NCBI GenBank assembly: GCA_039000515.1 | Contig: JBCFYV010009882.1 | Location: forward strand, 54,177,846-54,241,845 | DNA: 64,000 bases | Origin: Timema cristinae | Lineage: Eukaryota; Arthropoda; Insecta; Phasmatodea; Timematidae | Reading direction: 5' to 3' | Part shown: piece by piece, positions 12,318 to 25,843 of the stretch | How the letters are laid out: each line of letters opens with the position of its first letter | How positions within the stretch are numbered: the first letter of the stretch is position 1 | Program-made: the position numbers and the translations under genes | The notes under the pieces: generated by a model | Database searches by the model: none | Told to the model about the DNA's origin: nothing | Seen by the model: the letters and a program-made list of their open reading frames with translations, nothing else

Positions 12318-12589
12318 ATTACGTTTAGAGGTACCGATTGCAAGCTAATGATGCCTTTTAACTAATTTATTTAAGGCCTTTCTTTGTAAAGTTGTTCTTT
12401 ATTTAGTTATTAAGAGCCAAACATTGAGATACAGTAAAATAAACCCCAATTATTCTAGTTTGACTTACTATAATAAGATAATTGGTAAGTAACTACGCGT
12501 TGACTCCATTGTTAAAAAGAGGAGATATTTACTCCAAACTCGTAATATATGAGAAACGAAATAATATACACTAGCAAATCCGAGAAAAA

Positions 12590-12881
12590 ATATTATTATT
12601 GACACCACGTCTTACTACCCGTTCGGTTGTACGCACTTTCGCTAATAAGTAATGTTAGGGTGATTGTGAGACGAAAGAGTTCCTACAGCTTAACATGCGA
12701 TCCCAACCACGCTGAATACCTTGCATTACACACAGTCACAAGTTGTGATTAATATACGTTTTGTCAGAGGTGAAGAAAGGGTTTGGCAATTAGATAAATC
12801 AGTGCCAGAACCGAGGATTGAGCCCCAGACCCCCAGCATGGAAGTCTGACACCTTAACCCTAGACCACCAGGTCACCTATC
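12590..12881 (-). repeat. SINE-B copy (tRNA-derived), minus strand
   Basis: On the plus strand it begins with (TAT)n and 'caccacgtcttactacccgt' and ends 'cctagaccaccaggtcacc', the exact reverse of the intact copy at 62491-62825. The tRNA-like head (box A 'TGGTCTAGGG') is at the right-hand end. The flanks 'cgagaaaaaa' and 'caagaaaaaa' may be an imperfect target duplication. Confidence 0.85.
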
Positions 12882-13369
12882 CCAAGAAAAAATGCGTTAT
12901 ACTTTCTTAAGACGTTTTTTGACTCTTGGTTTTAAATTTTATAATTTTATCTTTAACGAATTAAAGTCCTCATTTGTATATTAAGACCAAAAAAGTAAAT
13001 CGTTAATGGGTCCACAAGGGTCAACACTTCGTATCAAAGTTTCGACTTCCGGTAAACATTTTCGACATTTTATTAGAAGTTGCACATCTTACGGTTATCG
13101 CGTTGCTATTAAATTCCTCATATATAAATTTAGGTAATTGTAATTATTGACTATTGAGTCCAAAATGATATAGATAGATCAATGATATACAAATACTTCC
13201 GCTAAGAGGCTAAAGGAAAAAGAACATCAACATGTTGAGAGACTTACTTATTTACCTACTTTATGGCAATAGAAAATTATTACGTTAAAATTTTATTAGT
13301 ATCTCTGTGCAACTAGAGCTGATAAAATTTTATCAATATAACTGCCAATAACTCAGAAAACATAGCTTT

Positions 13370-13750
13370 TATAAAGATATATTTCCAATAAAAGTGTTTT
13401 ATTTTTAATATTACTACAATTTTGCAATAATAAGTTATTTAATATGAAAATTTCCGCTAATGTAAAGTAAACTAAAATTCAATATCATTGGGAAATGAAA
13501 ATATATATTTTATTTATAATCTTAATCAACGCCTGGATACGAATTTTAATAAAAATTGTTAGAGGCAATTTTGAAAAAATCTTTTTTTTCTCTTTTCGAC
13601 CATTATTAGATTACTCTTAATTTTAAGTTTAAACAGACAGACGGCACTGCAAAAACCACTTTTTGGGGCTCGTGGGGTCATGAAACTTCGACATCCATCA
13701 ACATCTCGGCTTATTATTTTTTTTTACGGTCACAGTACTTTACCTTTAGT
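13370..13750 (+). repeat. Interspersed repeat R, copy 1
   Basis: Starts near 'ataaagatatatttccaataaaagt' and ends after 'gggtcatgaaacttcgac' and 'caacatctcg'. A second copy follows at 13850-14350, and a third, split copy at 38034-38105 plus 39865-40200. The middle holds 'cagacagac' and 'gcaaaaaccac', a phrase typical of old interspersed repeats in arthropods. No open frame. Confidence 0.7.
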
Positions 13751-13849
13751 GTTCAAAAAGTTTGTATATATATATACACACACAAAAAAAAAATATATGT
13801 ATATATACGCAAAAAAAAAAAATATATTTGCATATAGCTTGAGAATGAT

Positions 13850-14355
13850 TTATTTGATAAAAATATGTTTCAAATAAAATATAGTTACTCTAAATAGACC
13901 AACATATTTTCAATGATAATTAATTTCACATCTCAAATATTTACGGAGATATGATAATTAGTAGGCTAATTAGAATCTAAGCATCGGACCGGAACCCATA
14001 ATGTCATTTTGACGAAAAATTGATAATAACCATTTTGTTGGTAATATTGATCAATGCCTAGAAATTAAATTTAATCAAAATGTTTATAGCCAATTTTAAT
14101 AAAATAAATTTTTTGCTTTTATAGATACTATCCTTAATTTTAGGGTTGGATATACAATTCCAAAAATCCCTGTGGGAAACCCTATTAAAACCTAAGATAC
14201 CACGTTTTAGCCCGATCGGTAAAATAGCTTAAGCTATACTCCGAGGTACAGACAGACAGAGGGAAATGCAAAAACCAATTTTCGGATTCGGGGAGTCATG
14301 AAACGTCGAAATTCATCAAAATCTCGAGTTAGATTTCTCTGACGATCACAAGACT
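13850..14355 (+). repeat. Interspersed repeat R, copy 2
   Basis: Parallel to copy 1, with 'ataaaaatatgtttcaaataaaat' near the start, then 'ccttaattttagggttggatat' and 'attccaaaaatccctgtgggaaaccct', then 'cagacagac'. It ends at 'gagtcatgaaacgtcgaaatt'. The 'cttaattttagggtt' segment is also in the third copy near 40090. Confidence 0.7.
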
Positions 14356-15120
14356 GTAAGGTAGCGAGAAATTAAACACGGTAGATTTGAAAGAAAACTT
14401 TTATTAATAATCTTATTATCTACAATTAAAAAAAAAAACATTCTTCTATCACTAACAGGTGAAAAGTTATGAATGTTTATTCTCATTGAGAGTTGTATGG
14501 CATGGCGGCCAAGTTAATGACGTCATAAATCGTGCTCTCACCACTTCTTAAGACCGCTATATTTTTATTACACATATGATGGTAAATTAAATAACTTTGA
14601 CGCACTTTTGTCGTCCAAGGTTAAATAAAATATGACCTAGATCTTGAACTAGTAGCACTATTGAAAGTGGTTCAACAGCTCCAAGTTATTTTACAAACAA
14701 ATCATTAACACTCGGGCCAAGGCCCTACATAAAACACGATCGCTCAAGCTAGGGTTTTCTCAATACTATTAATAGAACAAGTGCAAATATCAAGTACGAG
14801 TCACAGACGAGCCGCAAGTCCAGCCAGACAGGGCACATTCATGCGAAAATAAACAGAAGTTAACTGATAAAATAAAATTACTATTTACAAGCTGCGTCAA
14901 TGAATCGACGGAAGAGGAGAGAAGGAAAAAACCAAGGCAACTAATAAATACGATGAAACAAATATAGTTTAATCTAATATAATTTATAAATAATATAAAA
15001 AGATTAAGGTGGCTGGAGAAAAAAGGAGTTTAAGTCTCAAAATCACTCAATAATTATTTTTAAAATAATGTTTAGTTTTATATAGAGAGACGAAAATTTC
15101 CTAATTACCTATTTTTTGGC
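14356..15120. other. Non-coding, nothing recognised
   Basis: Mixed AT-rich sequence without a recognisable gene. A 'gatgacgtcat'-like palindrome occurs at about 14517-14527, but I see no accompanying gene structure. Confidence 0.4.
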
Positions 15121-15124
15121 AAAT

Positions 15125-15332
15125 CTAATGACTTCCGATTATAGGGAGATTGGGACTAAAATTGCGGTTGGGTGTACTGAGTTTGATTTTTCTAAATTGT
15201 TTTCCACTTTCCCTCCCCTCAAATATGAGTACACTTCCTCTAAATCTAACCTTCCTACCTCCTAGCCCATTAGCGTAGTTAGTATATGTAAAAAAACAAA
15301 TAGGTAGTAAGACGTGGTAATGTTAAAAAATC
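15125..15332 (+). repeat. SINE-A copy, degenerate head
   Basis: Matches SINE-A from 'ttttccactttccctcccc' through 'cccattagcgtagttagtat' to 'aataggtagtaagacgtggt'. The tRNA-like 5' part is worn. Confidence 0.7.
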
Positions 15333-16215
15333 TAGATTTTTTACTTAACTTATATGCTGCTCATGCTGAGAGAACTCACTAATGTCTGGAATGTCACATA
15401 ATCTTCTAGGTTTTGGATTTAAGTATGTGTTAACATTATTATACCAATAAGAATTTATTTATAAAGGTGAATACTAGTTCATTATAAACATTCATATGAT
15501 TTAATAAATATGTATACAAATATTATAATCTTGCTAGTAAATTACTAATACTACAAACATTTGGGTTTGTCATCTTTATACACTTATACTTATTCAAATA
15601 ATCGCCCCCTGGAGAAAAAAATATGAAATCAGTTTAAATTCTCAACAGGATCCAACACAAGTACAATAACTTTTGTAACATTAGCTATTTGTTCTGTTTT
15701 ATAGGAATAAGATATAAATATGCATTCCTCATTGAATAAAAAGTCATGTTTGTATAATATTCGTTGAGGTTGTTAAGCTATACACAATGTTGGATTAAAT
15801 AGCCAAGCTATTTTGTTGATTTACGTGATAGCCGCATCTAAATACCATATTATTTGGATTGAAAAATGAATCTTAGATACGAGAATCGGACACAATTCTG
15901 GGCAGCTTAGTGGTTAGAACATTGGCGTACTAAGCTAAAAGTCCCGGGTTTATTATCATGTACAGGTGTGATTTTTCAATTTAAGTAATATGTATACAAT
16001 GTGTTTCTTTACTACTCTATTTAAAAATAAAAATATTCTAGCAATAAAAATATTTCTGGATTAATATATTATCAATCATTCGTTATGAGATGATCAACAA
16101 CTTTATAAAAATTCACTTCCTGCTTGCAATAAAGATGCCATGTTTAACATGACTACTACGTGACATATGAGAGCGACATGCAATAAGGACATTGAAATAT
16201 GGCCACAGTACTTAC
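15333..16215 (-). other. Putative K2P intron, with a tRNA-like SINE head
   Basis: AT-rich DNA downstream (minus strand) of the K2P donor site. At about 15899-15960 the plus strand reads 'gcttagtggttagaac' followed 30 bases later by 'cccgggtttattatc'. This box A/box B-like pair suggests a fifth tRNA-derived SINE head. I found no next K2P exon here. Confidence 0.4.
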
Positions 16216-17040
16216 CAATAGTAGTTATGAGAGTGAGTGAGTAGAGAAAGGAAGAAGCGAAGGACCATCGATGGTGGTGGTTGTAGTAGATAGCCCCCCC
16301 ATTACCAGAGCCCGTGATCCCTGTCTTTACGATAACAGCTCCCCCACCTCCATATCCCCTTAGGTTCCTCACCAATGAATCTTGGAACTTGAGCACTTCC
16401 TGCGCGGCTAACCGGGTCCAGTTGTCTTTATAGAGAATGTTAAGGTCCTCTGTTATGCTCCAAAGTTTTTCTACCGTTCTGGATCGAATATCCTCCCCTA
16501 AAGCTATTGATTTGTCACGGCCCAAACCAACATCCCCACTTTTAAAACTCGTCGCAGAAGAAGACGCTGATGTGGATGATGTTACTACGTGATTGGCACT
16601 GATGAGTGTTTCTTTGCTAAACCCTTCTCCTTCCAGTGCCATAAAGGTGAAAGCTCCCAGTAGAGTATAGCCAAGTACGAGGATACATACACCGAGGCTG
16701 GTAAAAATAGAATTTGCTGCGTGAGATGGGCAATAACAGCAGCAACACCATGTGCCATGCCACCGCCGATGACGCTGGCGGCTTGCCGGAGGGTGAGACG
16801 AGTTTTGAGGGGAGCACAGCAGCGTCTTAGACTGCAACATTGCGCAGCCGAGTTGGCATAAGAGGGGGATGAGGGTGGCGTGTGATGGTGAGGATTCTTG
16901 TGTTGGGTTTGTGCTTGATAGGCCTGCTGATATGACTCTGCATGTGCAGGGTGGTGGTAATCCGAATAAGGAGGAGATGTGGGTGACGCAGACGATCGAC
17001 CATCAGAGATCATTATAACCAATCAGGCCCCCCCAAGGAC
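16216..17040 (-). CDS. K2P (TWIK-type) potassium channel, exon with TM1 and pore 1
   Basis: Two-pore-domain potassium channels are dimeric leak channels of the plasma membrane. This exon begins after a pyrimidine-rich 'ttttttcag' acceptor (17041-17043 on the plus strand reads ctg). An ATG at 17013 starts a Ser/Pro/His-rich cytoplasmic N-terminus that reaches CCSLRRCCAPLKTRL. In a second frame it continues with the first membrane segment FTSLGVCILVLGYTLLGAF. Next comes an extracellular cap region with the conserved-looking TVEKLWSITEDLNILY and a Gly/His-rich insert. The first pore helix is SFASSFLYSLTLITTIG. The exon stops in phase 1 exactly there, at a GTAAGT donor (16215-16210), so the rest of the TTIGYG filter must lie in the next exon. 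The frame changes between about 16800 and 16717. An 83-nt intron (16799-16717, weak GTCTCA donor, good 'catctcacgcag' acceptor) would restore it, as would a small indel. Pore 2, TM2-TM4 and the C-terminus were not found in the window. Confidence 0.85.
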
Positions 17041-18470
17041 CTGAAAAAACAAAACAAAACAAATAAACAATAGAGATGGTGGATGATCGAAAGGTGGTCA
17101 ATTGATTTGACTACTTTAAATAATTTAGTAGAAGCCCTGTTCCACCTAAGAATAGGGAAATAGGTGCTAGTTGAGCAATGATAATCTGTAACATCAAATC
17201 TGATTTGTTTTGCGCTCCATTATTATTATTAGACATGAAATACTATTTACGGAAATTAAAATTGTTGCTCAAATTATTTACTTTAATTAAAGACATGTCA
17301 ATGTAAACATTCAAGGTAGAGGCTATCTTTAGATGTGCAAGCAATTTGTATAATCAATTATGGACTAAACTACATACTAAAATAGCAATATACATTTAGG
17401 CATTTACACACATACATAATACGTATATGTGTAAATATGTATATCATATATATGTATGTGTAAATAAATTTATATATATACATCTATATTAAAAAATGTA
17501 ATCTATGTAATATGTAGGTAGGCAGGTAAAGATGTATTTACTAATATAGATTAATATATATAAATATATATCTTAGATATACATTTATATACATTAATAT
17601 TTAGAAATGTATATGCATCTTATATATCATATATACATTTACACATAGTATATAGATTTATATATTATACATACTTTATATATTATATAATACATACAAG
17701 CCTTTACCCGCCTGTCTAACCACCTACATACATAAAGCTAATAAGAGCTTTCTATCAAATGTATCCATAGGTTTATATAAAATATAAACTATAATTTTCA
17801 AATTTAAATGAATTTTGATGACTCATACCTACTTTATCTGATTGTATTATTAAATTGTGACCTCCCATATATGAATTAATATAGGACCATTTAATTCTGA
17901 GCCTTTAGTATTAAATGCAGTATTTTATGTAAATTTAAGATTGACATAATTGATTTTATCATGAAAAGACATTGGTAACCATAAAGGTCTTAAGTATTTA
18001 AATCTCGCAATTGCTTGCAAATTAATTAATTAATTACAATTTTATGTAATACCCATATTAAAGAAGATATGCATTCATTCTATGTTAAGCCTTTTTGGAA
18101 AAAATAATTAACTTAGTAAAATTATTACTAATACAGCAATTGAGCAATACCGACCGACATTTATCAAGTTTATTATATTTTGAAAATTATAATATATCAT
18201 GTGTATATATTTAAAATATATTTCGGACAACACATTTATTATAGGTCTATAATAAATTAAATTGCTGATCTATTTTAAATACCTGGATTTTTTTTTGTAA
18301 ACATGGTGACAACTAAAATCATAAATAATAATAATGATAATAATAATAATAATTTGTATACAAATATTTAATGTATAGTTCCCGTTTTTTTACAATGATT
18401 ATAAACTTAGTTTGTATGATACATTTGACAACCAAAAAACTTGTTTTGTTTTAAATATTTTATTGAATCA
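17041..18470. other. AT-rich putative intron with microsatellites
   Basis: No coding features. About 17400-17700 is a cryptic simple sequence built from 'atgtatat' variants. About 18326-18352 carries an (ATA)n run. If the K2P model is right, this is the intron upstream of the exon at 16216-17040. Confidence 0.5.
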
Positions 18471-18759
18471 AGTATATAAACGTATCATTTAACGAAGATA
18501 TATTAACATTTTTTGTTCATTCTCAGCAACTGCCAATATTTACATTAGTGGAGTTCGAGAGTAAAGCTTACTTGTGTTCTAAGCATTACAGTATTATGTA
18601 AGCAATAGGAGAAAAACCAAAGATTGTTTGTACAGTATACAGTGTTTTCCCAGGTTTAACGACTAAGCTTTTGGAAGTGGTAGTGGATAAAATAACTAAC
18701 TCAAAATGTACTGTGGAGTTTTTCTGGTTTTACTTTTCTTTCCACACAAACAGCAAAAT

Positions 18760-19095
18760 ACTAAATAAAAACAAAATATCTAGGTATTAAATAAAATATT
18801 TTATTAATTTTGTTTAAATTGATGGTCTCTAACCCCAGACAAGCATTGCATTTATCAATGACATAACGAGGGGCTAACCGACATTGTGATATTGTTGTTT
18901 CTTCGCACACTTGCGTTATCCTTTGTCGTAATGAATGAAGGTCATTAACAGGCACTTCATACACCTTTTGCTTGGGAACTATAAAAAAAATCTAATAGCG
19001 TAAAATCAAGTGAATGCAGAGACCATGCCACAGGTCCAGCACAATAGCCAATCCATCTTCCAGGTAAATTACCAATGTCGAGGTCCTCTGCAGGA
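18760..19095 (-). pseudogene. Tc1/mariner-type transposase remnant, C-terminal end
   Basis: On the minus strand one frame reads NLPGRWIGYCAGPVAW and SLDFTLLDFF. A second frame, after a shift, reads VYEVPVNDLHSLRQRITQVCEE and a final segment ending CLGLETINLN. These resemble the last 100 residues of DD41D-type mariner transposases ('RWIGRGGPVAWPPRSPDLTPLDFF'), which cut and paste their element. The last Asp of the DDD triad survives in LLDFF. The earlier catalytic Asp residues and the helix-turn-helix domains are not visible. The copy is fragmentary and dead. No terminal inverted repeats were defined. Confidence 0.65.
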
Positions 19096-19391
19096 TAAAA
19101 CGTGTTCTTAGTTAGGTTTTTGCTGTTTGTGCAAAAATGAAGCTAAAATGAGCAAATCTTGAAAATAAATTTGAGTTAGTCTTTGATCCACTACCATTTC
19201 CTAAAGTTTAGCCGTTTAACCATGATTATAAACATTGCGGGTACTGAAATAATGACAATCTTAAGCTAAGCTTTTGCTTAATTAATGCGTCGATAGATGT
19301 TTTATTACAGATTTTGTTCTTAGCAAAATCATGTTTAGTATAATATTTCACGTCTGGGATATGTTAATCGAGACCCTGTAGTGGAAAGATT

Positions 19392-19675
19392 ATACAGTAA
19401 TAATGTATCGTGATCCAGGGAACGTCAGAATGTACTAATCGTACATCCTTTCCGTGGATGTTCTTCCTTTGCCACGATGAGATGGAATTAAAGTAATAAT
19501 GAGTGTGAGGTTGTAAAACCACATACAATCTAACCTAGGCATGACTAACCAAACCCTGGTGATCATTGGGCTAGTTTCCCTTTCGGTGAAAATACCCAAG
19601 GTATTAACCTGGAATTGAAGACGGGACTCTTAGGTTTCAAGCCAGGTGCACTGCCCACTATACCACGGGGCCAGT
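19392..19675 (-). repeat. SINE-C copy (tRNA-derived), minus strand
   Basis: The minus strand begins with a tRNA-like head 'GGCCCCGTGGTATAGTGGGC' (box A-like) and, about 45 bases on, 'GTCTTCAATTCCAGG' (box B-like). An unrelated body of about 200 bases follows. It differs from SINE-A and SINE-B. It is not a functional tRNA because the stems do not pair convincingly and box B is degraded. Confidence 0.6.
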
Positions 19676-19679
19676 TATG

Positions 19680-21700
19680 ATATTTAGTTTCAATATGACA
19701 ATCATTACGTTTAGAAGAACATATTATCGAAAATTCTCTTTATTTTATGTTTAGGTAATATAAATATTTAACTGGGGTTTGTCTATTCATGCATTACAAT
19801 AACACCATAATAATTATATACTCCATGACATTGATGACGGCAATAATTTATAAACAGACCTACCTAAACTTGCCCTATACACTCGTAATTATAAGGTTAC
19901 TGCAGTGTAAAAGATATAGACTGTGGTTTGTCCACTCTTCAGTCCCCGTAATCAGAGATTGAAGCCTAAAAGCTCATAGCAGTTCATAACAACGATATGC
20001 AGTGATCACAGCGCTATTTGCTATTGAGGAAAACTTAGTGAATAAAACCTTCGAAATCGGATCCACTTTTATATGCTGCGCAGAGAAGTGTATCATAGGG
20101 TCAACCAACAAACAATATTATAAGAGTAGTTATTCCTATTGACATCTCGGTATATTTTTTGGATAACACTTAAATTAGTACACAAATTACCTTTGGGTCT
20201 ATAAAACATGTAAAAGAATAAATTTCATATAAATTGATAGCACTCAAGCTTACTTATAAATACATTTTCAATAATTTATATTTATTTGACAAGAATAGCT
20301 ATAAGACATAACGCATGGGTCCTTATTTATAATATTACTTATAGCTATAAGACAAATTACAATATACCGCAGGGGTGGCCAACATTTTTTAAGATAGGGC
20401 CAGTACATTTTTGGAGTTCATTTGATGGGCCACTGTAACCAATTCTTCGAACCCTCTCATCCACCCTGCCTCTACCATATATATTTATATGTAATATATT
20501 TGATATCGGGCTGGTAAAATAATCTTCAGTGCCTTTTACAGTACTGTATTTTCTAAAATAATAATAATACACAGTTACATGAAAACCACTTGTTTAATCA
20601 AAATTATATAATCAATCACACCATAATATGTTGATCAATAAAAATCCGTAGCATAACCTCCTTCAAAGTGGAAGCTAACCGGTCTGCCCTATGTCGTTTG
20701 TGGCATATAAAAAAATATCTGTAAGTTATATGAAAAAAACCTTTTCTGGCCAAATTGTTAGGAACATCGCTCTCGCTGATAGAAATTCTCGTGTGCTAAT
20801 ATAATTAAGTCAGTTCAAAAAGTGCACTTAAATTGCCTCAAATAAAAAATAAAAAGCATTATAATGGAAGAAATAAAGTTTAGTGCTAAGTTTTATAACA
20901 ACTATTTCTTCACTAGATGTTAAAATAAAATTAGAATGAACTTTAAATATCTATATAGTACTAATGTGATTTTTGGACTTGATTTTAACTTAACACTTTT
21001 CCATTAAAACCAATAAATACAAACTCGATCTTAATTAAACACCATTCCACACACATATTACTTTTCAGCGCCAAAAATGGAGGTACGTGGTCTCTAAGTT
21101 TGAAGAAACGTGAAAGCATTTCTCCCTTAAACAGCTTTTTAACAGAGTTTTGAAGTATAAAAGTTCACCATAACCATTAATTTTCCTCTTTAAAAAGTTC
21201 CTTAAACTCTCTGGATGTGTGCACGTGATCGAATAATATTGACACAACGCAAAAAAAAGAAGTAAAACACATGAAAAAATGTGTCTCTCTAGAACACAAA
21301 GAGTTTTTGTGAATGTTACAGTGATATGAAAATAGATTACGTTTTAAATACTCATCAAGCAAGGAAACAGACATATCTGTTCCCTAGCATCGTCAGAGCA
21401 CCACCCGTAAGTGTATTTTCAAGTTTAGCCCACTCAAGTTTACTCCCTACTGCATCATATTTTTCCATAAAGCTTTTCACTGTCTTAAAAATATTCCTTC
21501 CATTTGTTGTGGTCTAAAATTGACAGATTATTAAAAGTTCTCGAAACACTTCAAATCTGTAATTTATGCCCTCTATACAGAAATGGCATTAGAAACCGCT
21601 GGAGAACCATTCAAAATATCTTGGCATGCCACGATTTGGATTCATTGATCTAGCTGTCAAATCAAATACAGAAGTAAGGCAATTTGTGACACGAATTTTA
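19680..21700. other. Non-coding; possible hAT-type terminus near 20370
   Basis: No gene recognised. At 20370 'CAGGGGTGGCCAAC' looks like the outer end of a hAT-type element, but I found no opposite end or 8-base duplication. The small open frames at 21065-21517 overlap on both strands and show no family resemblance. Confidence 0.35.
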
Positions 21701-22004
21701 AAGAATAGCAGTGCAGTGGCGTATTCTGAAAAAAATTAATAGGTATGCTGTACTCTAAAATTTGCAACGGAGATTTGGGGGCCGAGGACCCTCAACCACC
21801 GTTGTCCAAGAACGTCAAGGAATTATTTCAAAGGATATATTTGAAGATGTGTCCATATAGAACAGCGGTTCTTAAAAATGTATTATTTCCCTTTAACTGT
21901 ATGATATCCTAGGAAATGTTGAGCCCCCCTCTTCCACTGCCCTATTCTCTCTCCTTTAATTTACCCATAACGATGATTACCATCCGCTCAAAATGTAATA
22001 AAAG

Positions 22005-22322
22005 TAGCTCCATGGTGTCAGCCCACATTCAGGCTATACCTACCGAGTGGCTACCAAACTGTTTGGCGAATTAGTGCCAACTCTTGCTGGTATAGGGTGT
22101 CATGTGGTCAGCACTATGATTACTCCAGCCATTAAGCTCGGATTTCTATACCGGAGCTACTACTACTTTATTTGAGTAGCTCTTTATTTATCCACTCTAG
22201 GCTCAATCTAACCCGTTCCAGACCCACTGCTACCCAGATAATCTGGACACACCTGTAATCAAACCCGGGACCTCTTGGTTCGTAGCCAGAACCTATGACC
22301 ACTAGACCACATAGGCGGTCCT
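22005..22322 (-). repeat. SINE-D copy (tRNA-derived), minus strand
   Basis: The minus strand starts 'CGCCTATGTGGTCTAGTGG' (box A-like) and continues to 'GGTCCCGGGTTTGATTACAG' (box B-like), then a non-tRNA body of about 230 bases. It is nested in the 2.7-kb hAT-like element and absent from the paralogue at 35.7-37.5 kb. Confidence 0.65.
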
Positions 22323-22779
22323 CAAATTGTAATTATAGCTACATGGTTAGAAATTTAATCGAAAATTAATGTCAGGGCTAAGGGTGGTATGGGTACATTT
22401 CTGAATGATAGAGAGACATCCTATTCAATTAGCCTAGTGTCATTAAAAGCACACAGCTAGCAATACTCAAAGCAAACAATCATAATAAGAGTAAAATGAA
22501 GTGATACATCGATCAAGCGTCTATCAGATCTTGATGAGAGGGAATCAGGTGGATTGTCAAACTCACGTTGCAATTAAAACTATTTTATGAAGCCTAACTT
22601 ATCTCACACAATGCTGCTTGGAAACAAACGAGTCTCTCAACTTGAGAATTTATGACCCAGAAGCTATTTAGATGCGTAAACTCTGACTAACATAGGGGAG
22701 ATTATTTCGGACTATTAATACTCTATCACTACGTCATTGATTCATTGCTAAGATATTTACACATATCTTTTGCTGTAAA

Positions 22780-23226
22780 CAGTGGTGCACCCAAGGGGTA
22801 GAGGGGCAAACAGGGTATTTGACCCCCTTCCTCCTCTTTCCCAAACACCACAAATAATGTTAATATAAATTTAAATATAATTAAGTATAACTAACATTGA
22901 AGATGTGTCGAATGTATATGCTGCATTTTAAGACCAGGCTTCAGACTTAAGCCTAATATTCAAAATGTTTACCGTTACACACAGAATTAACAATTGCAAA
23001 AAAAACATACAAATAACAGCTTCGATACCATTTGTATTATTTACATTACTTAATTACTATAAAACTACTCAAAATGATTAATAAAAGCATTTAATATTCA
23101 TAAATATTCTCGGCATTCAGGGCTTAGGAGGCTGTGCAACCCCAAACCAGCTCTCTTCATCAAAATGTCATTCATACTACAGCCTTGATTGAAAGCCGCC
23201 CCCCAAAGCAAATGGCTGGGCCACTG
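22780..23226 (+). mobile_element. Nested small element with CAGTGG...CCACTG ends
   Basis: The insert begins CAGTGGTGCACCCAAGGGG and ends 'gctgggccactg'. Relative to the paralogue near 36990 it is extra DNA: both copies share 'ttgctgtaaa' just before, and both resume with an 'aaagaaca..aaa..ct.ttaaaact' stretch a little further on. No 8-base duplication is evident and the ends match imperfectly, so class assignment (hAT-like) is tentative. Confidence 0.5.
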
Positions 23227-23420
23227 ATTAAGTAAATTATAAGAAAATATATTTTATTTTACCTTTCCCTTCTAAATCATCTTGAAATGGTGAACTCACA
23301 CTGTTGACTTTTGGGATTCTTTGATGTATAATTATATAAAATTACAATGACTAATAAGTCGTGAATGTAAAACAAAAACTAAAAGAACACTATTAAAACT
23401 CCACGATCCTTTCTACTAAA

Positions 23421-23699
23421 TATTATTATTATTAGCACCGCGTCTTACTACCCGTTCGGGTTATACGCACTTACGCTAATGTGTAATGGTAGGGTGATTG
23501 TGAGATGAAATGAAGGACCTACAGTTTAACGTGGAATCCGAACCACGGTGGAGGCCTGGCATTCCCCACACTCACAATATGTCTTGTCAGTGGTGAAGGA
23601 AGGGTTTGGTAATCAGATAAATCTGTGCCGGGACCGAGGATTGAACCCCAGCCGCCAGCACAGAAGTCTGACACCTTACCCCTAGACCGCCAGGTCACC
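23421..23699 (-). repeat. SINE-B copy with 13-bp target duplication
   Basis: The plus strand starts (TAT)n and 'agcaccgcgtcttactaccc' and ends 'cctagaccgccaggtcacc'. The 13-base repeat CCTTTCTACTAAA at 23408-23420 and 23700-23712 flanks it. The tRNA-like head is at the right end, so the SINE is on the minus strand. Confidence 0.9.
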
Positions 23700-24568
23700 C
23701 CTTTCTACTAAAGAAAAACAAGAATTACCGTCAGCAACGGTTAAAGTAGCCTCGTCACCCTCCTTACTCCCCCCCCCCCCCTTTTCCTCTATCAGTGCTG
23801 AAATGCCTAAATTTGAAAGAATGGTTAAATGTGTTTGCCAAATACATGATAATAGATGTGACTAGAATACTTAAAAATAAATTAATGTATTTAATTAGTG
23901 TTTAATTTAAACCTTGTTACGTATACTAACTATTATTTTACAATTAAATATATATTTATTTTATGTATTTTTACTTAAACTATACTAAATTAGCTTACTA
24001 AATAAACATTGTGATCTTGAATTTTTTTTCATTAGTTTGCACAATGCTTAGCTTGCTTCACAGGAACAGCATGACCTGGGTTGTGAAAACCCGAGCTCAT
24101 TGGCCAATTAATTATGGGCGAGCGAAAAGGAATGTGTTGCCACCCCCTAGACATTGGGCAAGGTCATTAGAGCCTTCCGAGCTTGCCTTGCGTTTTTTCA
24201 AGCAGCAAGCCCTGTGTTTCCTAATGTGCTAAGTAGAACCTTTTGGAAAAAGAATTACTTAAAACACAGTATTCTTGGAATATAAAACAGACAGCATTGA
24301 ATTAAACAAAAAACTAGTCCATATCTTTTTTTGGTATGCGGTGCAGGACTAGCATACCCAGAGAATACGCCACTGAAGAATAGTATTATTCTTTTTATAA
24401 ATTATTTTAATAAATGGAAACCAAAAAGCTCTACTTGCTATTTCTGTAGAGGCTTATCTTGCTTTCTTAATTCATAAATATCAATGTACTACTTTCTATT
24501 GCTAAGTAAGGGCACGGTCCCTTTTAGGATATCATTAAAGGCCAAGTGAGCTTCTGAATCCTGAACTA

Positions 24569-25843
<1,275 letters not shown>

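Larger units (their letters stand above)
21709..24375 (+). mobile_element. Non-autonomous hAT-like element, 2.7 kb
   Basis: The left end reads CAGTG then CAGTGGCGTATTCTG. The right end reads CAGAGAATACGCCACTG, its inverted complement. A perfect 8-base direct repeat AAGAATAG flanks it at 21701-21708 and 24376-24383, the duplication size of hAT-type transposases. The left end carries an extra copy of the outer five bases. No transposase frame is visible, so it would depend on a related active element. It contains a SINE-D (about 22005-22322), a smaller element at 22780-23226, and a SINE-B (23421-23699). A diverged paralogue lies at 35680-37496. Confidence 0.8.

Noticed and set aside
20370..20420. 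hAT-type end CAGGGGTGGCCAAC
   Set aside because: The opposite end and duplication were not found.
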